64,000 nt of DNA from the NCBI RefSeq assembly GCF_045291395.1, contig NZ_CP152342.1, positions 4,402,001 through 4,466,000 of the forward strand, read 5' to 3'. This stretch comes from MR-S7 sp000400995. Its GTDB lineage: Bacteria; Pseudomonadota; Gammaproteobacteria; Burkholderiales; Burkholderiaceae_C. Below are positions 58,718 through 64,000 of this stretch, piece after piece (position 1 is the first letter of the stretch; each line of letters opens with the position of its first letter). The translations under genes and the position numbers were made by a program. The notes below the pieces were generated by a model, which saw only the letters and a list, made by a program, of their open reading frames with translations, did not search any database and was not told where the DNA came from.

Positions 58718-59332
58718 TTATCTAGAGATGGCGAGCTTGACGCCGAAACCGATGAGGAACACGCCCGCCAGCCGTTCGAGCGCGCGCGCGATGGCCGGGT
58801 TGGCGCGCATGCGCTCGGCCAGGTGGTGCGTGAGCAGCACCACGATCAGGCTGTAGAGAAAGGTGAGCGCGGCGATGGTGGCGGCCATGACGCCGAAAGT
58901 GGCCATGCCTTGGTGCCGGGCAGGGTCCACGAACAGCGGAAAGAACGCCATGTAAAACACGATGGCCTTGGGGTTGAGCAGCGTGATGATGGCGCCCTGC
59001 TTGAAATAATGGCGCGGTTCGATGCGCAGCACGGGCGCGTCGCCCGGCTTGGCGGTGAGCATCTTGAAGCCCAGCCACGCCAGGTAGGCAGCGCCCAGCC
59101 ACTGCACCGCATGGAAGGCCGCCGGGTAGGCGGCCAGCAGCGCCGCCACGCCGGCCACGGCCGCCCACATGAGCACCTGGTCGCCGGCGATCACTCCGAA
59201 CGCCGCCGCCAGGCCCGCGCGCACGCCGCCCTTGCCGGTGGAGGTGATGAGGGCCAGGTTGCCCGGCCCGGGAATGGCAAGGAACAGGATGATGGCGGCG
59301 ACGAAGGCGCCATAGTCAGCGATGCCGAACAT
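58718..59332 (-). CDS. LysE-family amino acid exporter
   Basis: A 204-residue inner-membrane protein of the LysE/RhtB family, which exports amino acids and related metabolites. It has the family N-terminus FLAIPGPGNLALITSTGKGG and about six hydrophobic segments (FGVIAGDQVLMWAAVAGVAALLA, GWLGAAYLAWLGFKML-type helix 3, NPKAIVFYMAFFPLFVDP). It lies between rsmG and parA and is probably co-transcribed with them. Cargo unknown. Confidence 0.88.
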   Translation of the reverse strand: MFGIADYGAFVAAIILFLAIPGPGNLALITSTGKGGVRAGLAAAFGVIAGDQVLMWAAVAGVAALLAAYPAAFHAVQWLGAAYLAWLGFKMLTAKPGDAPVLRIEPRHYFKQGAIITLLNPKAIVFYMAFFPLFVDPARHQGMATFGVMAATIAALTFLYSLIVVLLTHHLAERMRANPAIARALERLAGVFLIGFGVKLAISR

Positions 59333-59371
59333 AGGAGGACCTGCTGCGAGCGGTGTAGGGGGTTGTCAAGT

Positions 59372-60028
59372 TTACGCCACAGCCCCCGGCGCGGGCCGCA
59401 TCCAGACGATGCACCGCTGTGCCTGCAGGCCCGGCACGGCGAGCGGTTCCACGTGAAACACCTGCACCCCGGCTGGAAGCGCGTCGATTTCATCCTGAGG
59501 ACGCCTGCCCTTCATGGCCAGCCATACACCCGTGGGCGCGAGCGCCTCGCGCGACCAGATCGTGAAGTCCGCCAGGGAGGCGAAGGCCCGGCAGCTCACC
59601 ACATCGAACGGGCCTGCCAGCGTCTCCACGCGTGCGTGGATGCCGTGCAGGTTGGGCAGCTGGAGCGCGGCCGCCGCCTGCTGGATGAAGGCGGCCTTCT
59701 TTGCCACGGTGTCCACGCAACTCACGTCGATCTCCGGGCAGCAGATGGCGAACACCACGCCGGGCAGGCCGCCGCCGGAGCCCACGTCCAGCAGCCGTGC
59801 CGCCCCGCCCTGCCCGCGCACATGGCGGCGCAGGGGCGCCACGGCAGCCAGGCTGTCGAGCAGGTGGTGGGTCAGCATGTCCTGTGGGTTGCGCACGGCC
59901 GTGAGGTTGTAGACCTTGTTCCACTTCTGCAGCAGCGCCAGGAAGTCGAGCAGGCGGTTGATTTGCCCATCGGCCAGATGCAGCCCAAGCGCATGCACGC
60001 CCTGGCGCAGTTCGTCGACCGCCGTCAT
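59372..60028 (-). CDS. rsmG: 16S rRNA (guanine-N7)-methyltransferase RsmG
   Basis: RsmG (GidB), 218 residues, which methylates N7 of G527 in 16S rRNA. The SAM-binding site is LLDVGSGGGLPGVVFAI (residues about 76-92); VDTVAKKAAFIQQAA and SCRAFASLADFTIWS follow. Its start overlaps the mnmG stop by 4 bases. A parS-like site lies in its coding sequence at 59445-59460. Confidence 0.95.
   Translation of the reverse strand: MTAVDELRQGVHALGLHLADGQINRLLDFLALLQKWNKVYNLTAVRNPQDMLTHHLLDSLAAVAPLRRHVRGQGGAARLLDVGSGGGLPGVVFAICCPEIDVSCVDTVAKKAAFIQQAAAALQLPNLHGIHARVETLAGPFDVVSCRAFASLADFTIWSREALAPTGVWLAMKGRRPQDEIDALPAGVQVFHVEPLAVPGLQAQRCIVWMRPAPGAVA
59445..59460. other. parS site 1 (inside rsmG)
   Basis: GGTTCCACGTGAAACA matches the parS consensus TGTTTCACGTGAAACA at 14 of 16 positions, and its reverse is the TGTTTCACGTGGAAC- variant. 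It lies within codons for FHVE of RsmG. Confidence 0.8.
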
Positions 60029-61965
60029 GCGGCAGCTTCCGCAGGCGCCGCGAAGCCCTTGAAGCCGCCCTTCTTCAGGTGCACCAGCAGCAGAGAGATA
60101 GCGGCCGGCGTGACGCCCGAAATGCGCGATGCCTGGCCCAGCGTTTCGGGACGGTGCTTCTGCAGCTTCTGCCGCACCTCGATGGACAGGGCCGCCACCT
60201 GCATGTAATCCAGGTCTTCGGGCAGGCGCAGTTTCTCGAAGTGCGCGGCGCGCTGCACCTCGTCCTTCTGCCGATCGATGTAGCCTGCGTACTTGGCGGC
60301 GATTTCCACCTGCTCGATCACCGGGGCGCTCAGGTCACCCAGCGTTTCACGTGAAACATCCTCGCTGGCGTACTTGCCGCCGTCCAGCGACATCAACACG
60401 CCATACCCCACGTCAGGGCGGCGCAGCAAGTCGAACAGGTTGTATTCGTGCTCGATGGCCTTGCCCAGCACGCGCTCGGATTCCGCCGCGTCCAGGATGC
60501 GCGGATTGACCCAGGTGGATTTGAGGCGTTCCGTTTCACGTGAAACAGCATCGCGCTTGCGGCTGAAGGCCTCCCAGCGCGCATCCGGGACCAGGCCCAT
60601 GCGGCGGCCGGCCTCGGTCAGGCGCATGTCGGCGTTGTCTTCACGCAGTTGCAGGCGGAACTCGGCGCGGCTGGTGAACATGCGGTAGGGCTCGGTGACG
60701 CCCTTGGTCACGAGGTCGTCCACCAGCACACCCAGGTAGGCCTCGTCGCGCCGCGGCAGCCAGGCGGCTTCCCCACGGCACTGCAGAGCGGCATTCAGCC
60801 CGGCGAACAGGCCCTGGGCGGCAGCCTCTTCGTAGCCCGTGGTGCCATTGATCTGCCCCGCGAAGAACAGGCCCTGGATCTGCCGTGTCTCGAAGCTGCT
60901 CTTGAGCGAGCGCGGGTCGAAGTAGTCGTACTCGATCGCATAGCCGGGGCGCAGGATGTGGGCATTCTCCAGACCCGGCATGCTGCGCACCAGGTCGTAC
61001 TGGATGTCGAACGGCAGGCTGGTGGAAATGCCGTTGGGATAGAACTCGTGCGTGGTCAGCCCCTCGGGCTCCAGGAAGATCTGGTGGCTTTCCTTGTCGG
61101 CAAAGCGATTGATCTTGTCTTCCACGCTGGGGCAGTAGCGCGGCCCCACCCCCTCGATCTTGCCGGTGAACATGGGGCTGCGGTCGAAGCCGCTGCGGAT
61201 AATCTCGTGCGTGCGCGCGTTGGTGTGCGTGACCCAGCACGGCACCTGGCGCGGGTGCATGGCCGCATGGCCCATGAAGCTGAACACCGGCACGGGGTCG
61301 AGGTCGCCCGGCTGCTCCTCGCACTGGGAGAAATCGATGCTGCGCCCGTCGATGCGCGGAGGCGTGCCGGTCTTCAGGCGGCCCTGGGGCAGTTGCAACT
61401 CCTTGAGCCGGGCGGACAGGCTCACGGCCGGCGGGTCGCCCGCGCGGCCGGCGGAATAGTTGTTCAGGCCCACATGGATCTTGCCATCCAGGAAGGTGCC
61501 GGCCGTCAGCACAACAGTGCGGCTGCGGAAGGTGATGCCCACCTGCGTGACCGCGCCCGCCACCCGGTCGCCCTCCACCACCAGATCGTCCACCGCCTGC
61601 TGGAACAGCCACAGGTGGGGCTGGTTCTCCAGCATGCGGCGGATGGCGGCCTTGTACAGCACGCGGTCGGCCTGCGCGCGCGTGGCGCGCACGGCCGGAC
61701 CCTTGCTGCTGTTGAGCGTGCGGAACTGGATGCCGCCCTCGTCCGTGGCCAGCGCCATGGCGCCACCCAGCGCATCCACCTCCTTGACCAGGTGGCCCTT
61801 GCCGATACCGCCGATGCTGGGGTTGCAGCTCATCTGGCCCAGCGTCTCGATGTTGTGCGTGAGCAGAAGGGTCTTGCAACCCATGCGCGCGGCGGCAAGC
61901 GCGGCCTCGGTGCCGGCGTGGCCGCCGCCGACAACGATGACATCAAATTCCTGGGGATACAGCAT
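60025..61965 (-). CDS. mnmG: tRNA uridine-5-carboxymethylaminomethyl modification enzyme MnmG
   Basis: MnmG (GidA), 646 residues, the FAD partner of MnmE in modifying wobble uridine of certain tRNAs. The FAD fold VIVVGGGHAGTEAALAAARMG (residues about 9-29), SCNPSIGGIGKGHLVKEVDA, and GLFFAGQINGTTGYEEAAAQG are diagnostic. The C-terminal helical domain ends normally. The start is ATG 61965 (MLYPQEFDV). Two parS sites lie in its coding sequence and each encodes VSRET. First gene of the operon leading to parA. Confidence 0.95.
   Translation of the reverse strand: MLYPQEFDVIVVGGGHAGTEAALAAARMGCKTLLLTHNIETLGQMSCNPSIGGIGKGHLVKEVDALGGAMALATDEGGIQFRTLNSSKGPAVRATRAQADRVLYKAAIRRMLENQPHLWLFQQAVDDLVVEGDRVAGAVTQVGITFRSRTVVLTAGTFLDGKIHVGLNNYSAGRAGDPPAVSLSARLKELQLPQGRLKTGTPPRIDGRSIDFSQCEEQPGDLDPVPVFSFMGHAAMHPRQVPCWVTHTNARTHEIIRSGFDRSPMFTGKIEGVGPRYCPSVEDKINRFADKESHQIFLEPEGLTTHEFYPNGISTSLPFDIQYDLVRSMPGLENAHILRPGYAIEYDYFDPRSLKSSFETRQIQGLFFAGQINGTTGYEEAAAQGLFAGLNAALQCRGEAAWLPRRDEAYLGVLVDDLVTKGVTEPYRMFTSRAEFRLQLREDNADMRLTEAGRRMGLVPDARWEAFSRKRDAVSRETERLKSTWVNPRILDAAESERVLGKAIEHEYNLFDLLRRPDVGYGVLMSLDGGKYASEDVSRETLGDLSAPVIEQVEIAAKYAGYIDRQKDEVQRAAHFEKLRLPEDLDYMQVAALSIEVRQKLQKHRPETLGQASRISGVTPAAISLLLVHLKKGGFKGFAAPAEAAA
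60343..60358. other. parS site 2 (inside mnmG)
   Basis: CGTTTCACGTGAAACA matches the 16-base parS consensus at 15 positions. It encodes VSRET in MnmG. Confidence 0.9.
60532..60547. other. parS site 3 (inside mnmG)
   Basis: CGTTTCACGTGAAACA, identical to site 2 and 189 bases (an exact number of codons) away. It also encodes VSRET, so site and peptide recur together. Confidence 0.9.
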
Positions 61966-62033
61966 GGCGGAGTGGGCTGGTGCGGGGAAACCCGCGATTT
62001 TCCCACCTTTGCCCATTTCCGTGGGAGCAGCGC

Positions 62034-62049
62034 TGTTTCACGTGGAACG
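62034..62049. other. parS site 4 (upstream of mnmG)
   Basis: TGTTTCACGTGGAACG matches the consensus at 14 of 16 positions. It lies in the 124-base spacer between the divergent mnmG and FMN-reductase genes, where ParB binding could also affect promoters. Confidence 0.85.
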
Positions 62050-62089
62050 GCGCAGGATTCCTGCCCCTGCCCTGTGCTTCAATCGCCGC

Positions 62090-62674
62090 ATGAAACTCCT
62101 GGTCTTCGCGGGCAGCACCCGCCAACAATCGTTCAACCGCCGCCTGGCCCGCGTCGCCGCCGAACTGGGGCGCGAGGCCGGGGCTGAAGTCACGCTGCTG
62201 GAGCTGGCCGATTTCGACATCCCCCTGTACAACGCCGACGTGGAAGCCGCCGGCACCCCGCCCGACGTGGTGCGGCTCAAGGAGGTGATGGACGCCCACC
62301 CCGCCTGGGTGATCTGCTCGCCCGAGTACAACGCCAGCTACACCGGCCTGCTCAAGAACACCATCGACTGGGCGTCCAGCCCCGTGGCCGGCCATCCGTT
62401 GTGGGCCGACATGGCGCGGCCCTTTGCGGGCAAGGTGGTGGGCGTGCTCAGCGCATCCAACGGCGCTCTGGGAGGGCTGCGCGCGCAAAGCTACCTGGCG
62501 CCCCTGCTCCTGACCCTCGAATGCTGGCTGGCGCCGCGCCACTATGCGCTGGCGCGTGCGGCCACGGCGTTCGACGAAGAGGGCCGCCTGATCGACCCGC
62601 AGCAGCGCGCGCAGGTGCGCGCCGTGGTGGAACAGGTGCTGTGGGCCGCACAGCGGCTGCATGGTGCCGGGTGA
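62090..62674 (+). CDS. NAD(P)H-dependent FMN reductase family protein
   Basis: A flavodoxin-fold protein of 194 residues (chromate-reductase/azoreductase group). The FMN phosphate loop is LLVFAGSTRQQSFNRRLARV (residues about 3-22), and the family signature SPEYNASYTGLLKNTIDWAS (residues about 77-96) is complete. It probably reduces quinones, metals or azo compounds with NAD(P)H. It is divergent from mnmG across a parS site. Confidence 0.88.
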   Translation: MKLLVFAGSTRQQSFNRRLARVAAELGREAGAEVTLLELADFDIPLYNADVEAAGTPPDVVRLKEVMDAHPAWVICSPEYNASYTGLLKNTIDWASSPVAGHPLWADMARPFAGKVVGVLSASNGALGGLRAQSYLAPLLLTLECWLAPRHYALARAATAFDEEGRLIDPQQRAQVRAVVEQVLWAAQRLHGAG

Positions 62675-62683
62675 ATATGCATA

Positions 62684-62733
62684 AAACAGCCTCCAGCGCT
62701 TATCCAGCAAGCGCAAGCAGCTATCTATCTCAT
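62684..62733 (-). repeat. Dispersed hairpin repeat, copy 16, next to a start codon
   Basis: Reverse copy: GCCTCCAGCGCTTATCCAGCAAGCGCAAGCAGCTATC. It lies between two plus-strand genes, against the usual orientation, and directly abuts the ykgJ-like start at 62740. In the ykgJ frame it is open and reads SSAYPASASSYLS. Confidence 0.8.
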
Positions 62734-62739
62734 AGCGCC

Positions 62740-62991
62740 ATGGAGTGCCGCCCCGGTTGCGGCGCCTGCTGCGTGGCGCCCTCGATCAGCTCCCCCATTC
62801 CCGGCATGCCGCAGGGCAAGCCGGCAGGTGTGCGCTGCGTGCAGCTGGACGCAGCGGGGCGCTGCCGCATCTTCGGCCAGCCCGGCCGCCCGGCGGTCTG
62901 TTCCTCCTTGCGGCCCAGCGCGCAGATGTGCGGCGACGGGCGCGCCCATGCGATGCGCTGGCTGGCCTGGCTGGAACAGGCCACCGCCTGA
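62740..62991 (+). CDS. YkgJ-family cysteine-cluster protein
   Basis: An 83-residue protein: MECRPGCGACCVAPSISSPI at the start, then RCVQLDAAGRCRIFGQPGRP and AVCSSLRPSAQMCGD. The eight or so cysteines in CxxxCGxCC and later positions are typical of the zinc- or iron-chelating YkgJ/UPF0153 family, whose function is unknown. ATG 62740 gives the family N-terminus; ATG 62677 is in frame and would add 21 residues encoded mostly by a hairpin repeat. Confidence 0.82.
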   Translation: MECRPGCGACCVAPSISSPIPGMPQGKPAGVRCVQLDAAGRCRIFGQPGRPAVCSSLRPSAQMCGDGRAHAMRWLAWLEQATA

Positions 62992-63078
62992 AAACCCCCA
63001 GCGCAGCACACACCGGCGCATGGGCCTAGCATGTCCCCTGCTTTCAACAACCCCCTTCCCTGAAAGGACTGTTCCGGC

Positions 63079-63687
63079 ATGAAGCTCTACTACTCCCCCG
63101 GCGCCTGCTCGCTGTCTCCCCATATCGTGCTGCATGAGGCGGGCCTCGCCTACACCCCCGTGCTCGCCAGCACCAAGAGCCACAAGCTGCAGGACGGCAC
63201 GGACTTCTACACCATCAACCCGCTGGGTTATGTGCCCGTGCTGGAGCTGGACGACGGCACCCGCCTGCGCGAAGGCCCGGCTATCGTGCAGTACCTGGCC
63301 GACCAAGCCCCGCAAAAGAACCTGGCGCCCGCCCACGGCACGCTGGCGCGCTACCGCCTGCAGGAGTGGCTGACCTTCATCGGCACCGAGATCCACAAGG
63401 GTTTCGGCCCGCTGTTCAAGCCCAACACGCCCGAGGAATACAAGCCCATCGCGCGAGAGAACGTGCTGAACCGCCTGAAGTGGGTGGACGGCGAGCTGGC
63501 CGGCAAGCAGTTCCTGATGGGCGACCATTTCACCGTGGCCGACGCCTACCTGTTCACCGTGACCAACTGGGCCAAGGCCGTGGGTCTGGACATCTCGGGC
63601 CTGCAGCACCTGGCGGCCTACCGCGAACGCATCGCCGCCCGCCCTGCCGTGCAGGAGGCCATGAAGGCCGAGGGCCTGCTCAAGTAA
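63079..63687 (+). CDS. gstA: Glutathione S-transferase, beta class
   Basis: A 202-residue glutathione transferase. The thioredoxin-like N-terminal domain has MKLYYSPGACSLSPHIVLHE with the beta-class Cys10, then NPLGYVPVLELDDG (cis-proline) and LREGPAIVQYLAD (Ser/Glu for glutathione binding). The helical C-terminal domain has LMGDHFTVADAYLFTVTNWA, the N-capping box. It detoxifies electrophiles by conjugation with glutathione. A palindrome that is both parS and terminator follows the stop codon. Confidence 0.92.
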   Translation: MKLYYSPGACSLSPHIVLHEAGLAYTPVLASTKSHKLQDGTDFYTINPLGYVPVLELDDGTRLREGPAIVQYLADQAPQKNLAPAHGTLARYRLQEWLTFIGTEIHKGFGPLFKPNTPEEYKPIARENVLNRLKWVDGELAGKQFLMGDHFTVADAYLFTVTNWAKAVGLDISGLQHLAAYRERIAARPAVQEAMKAEGLLK

Positions 63688-63710
63688 GAAGCTCCGCGCT
63701 CAGGGCCTGT

Positions 63711-63741
63711 CCCGTGTTTCACGTGAAACACGGGCTTTTTT
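63711..63741 (+). terminator. Intrinsic terminator of gstA, coincident with parS site 5
   Basis: A perfect 24-base palindrome (63711-63734, arms CCCGTGTTTCAC / GTGAAACACGGG) is followed by CTTTTTT. It has the form of an intrinsic terminator, 23 bases after the gstA stop. Confidence 0.75.
63715..63730. other. parS site 5 (perfect consensus)
   Basis: TGTTTCACGTGAAACA, an exact match to the bacterial parS consensus. It lies at the centre of the hairpin after gstA. Confidence 0.93.
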
Positions 63742-63758
63742 CTTTGAAGGAACCGTAC

Positions 63759-64000
63759 ATGACCACCTTGTTCGACCCCCTCGACGCGGGCGACCTGCAC
63801 CTGGCCAACCGCATCGCCATGGCACCGCTCACGCGCAACCGCGCGCCGGACGCCGTGCCGCGCGACATCACCGCCACCTACTACACGCAGCGCGCCAGCG
63901 CCGGACTGCTCATCACCGAAGCCACGGCCATCAGCCACCAGGGTCAGGGCTACGCCGACGTGCCGGGCCTCTACGGCACCGAGCAGCTCGACGGCTGGAA
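63759..64000 (+). CDS. Old Yellow Enzyme-family alkene reductase, N-terminal part
   Basis: The first 80 residues of an FMN-dependent ene-reductase; the gene continues beyond the window. TLFDPLDAGDLHLANRIAMAPLTRNRA is the family N-terminus, with the PLTRNRA FMN contact, and YYTQRASAGLLITEATAIS follows. A GAAGGAA site precedes ATG 63759. These enzymes reduce activated C=C bonds of enals, enones or nitro compounds with NAD(P)H. Confidence 0.9.
   Translation, partial: MTTLFDPLDAGDLHLANRIAMAPLTRNRAPDAVPRDITATYYTQRASAGLLITEATAISHQGQGYADVPGLYGTEQLDGW

Overview
This 64 kb window is high-GC chromosome from a betaproteobacterium of the Comamonadaceae. It looks Acidovorax- or Alicycliphilus-like; this is inferred from gene content and order, with no 16S available. 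The supporting signs are the minE-minD-minC block, an mnmG-rsmG-lysE-parA set with parB nearby and consensus parS sites, four Bug/TctC-type binding proteins without membrane partners, a UbiM-like hydroxylase, IPTL-CTERM surface proteins and a characteristic dispersed palindromic repeat. I see no tRNA, rRNA, IS element, prophage or CRISPR array.

Layout. 1-6.7 kb: the tail of an AraC regulator, then a surface-protein locus. It holds a large InlB-repeat protein with an IPTL-CTERM signal, two collagen-like secreted proteins, a small IPTL-type protein and a 'midcut-by-XrtH' type protein. 6.7-12.6 kb: TetR, an ArgP-like LysR divergent from dadA, an alpha/beta hydrolase lacking its serine, a flavin reductase, a glycine-zipper protein and a secreted hydrolase. 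12.7-17.3 kb: minE-minD-minC, a chimeric minC'-pssA' mini-ORF, a lipoprotein of different composition and pssA. 17.3-24.2 kb: CoA cluster A (pseudogene hydratase, Bug protein, a symmetric divergent promoter region, enoyl-CoA hydratase, two acyl-CoA dehydrogenases, CoA transferase, LysR). 24.3-38.6 kb: acetoacetyl-CoA synthetase, DUF6139-like protein, UbiM-like hydroxylase, amidohydrolase plus Bug plus LysR, a cobalamin-binding radical SAM protein, a nucleobase permease, a zinc-ribbon protein, succinyl-CoA:acetate CoA-transferase, an ABC binding protein and a thioesterase. 38.8-44.3 kb: CoA cluster B (CoA transferase, Bug, hydratase, MaoC, Bug, divergent LysR). 44.3-51.0 kb: adenosyltransferase, EF-hand protein, D-lactate dehydrogenase, BON protein, MFS plus AraC, and a CsgG-like lipoprotein. 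51.0-62.0 kb: the chromosome-partition region, in which a 4.35 kb DUF11/IPTL adhesin gene separates parA from the hydrolase-parB-methyltransferase unit. 62.0-64.0 kb: FMN reductase, YkgJ, GST and the start of an Old Yellow Enzyme.

How genes work together. Clusters A and B look like two parallel routes for importing an organic acid (Bug), activating it by CoA transfer (CaiB/BaiF) and degrading it by dehydrogenation and hydration; substrates cannot be read from sequence. The surface locus and the DUF11 protein would depend on an exosortase (XrtH type) encoded elsewhere.

Most unusual signals: (1) about 15 copies of a ~45 bp palindromic repeat. Twelve, including two in-frame intragenic copies, lie in terminator orientation for the gene they follow or occupy, and both intragenic copies have an A-tract where intergenic copies have T's. 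(2) A mini-ORF made from twice internally deleted minC fused to the end of pssA. (3) A coaxial double inverted repeat between two divergent genes. (4) Five parS sites in 4.3 kb, one of which is also a terminator hairpin. (5) Three frameshifts that each fit one missing G/C in a homopolymer, so assembly error must be excluded before calling them mutations.
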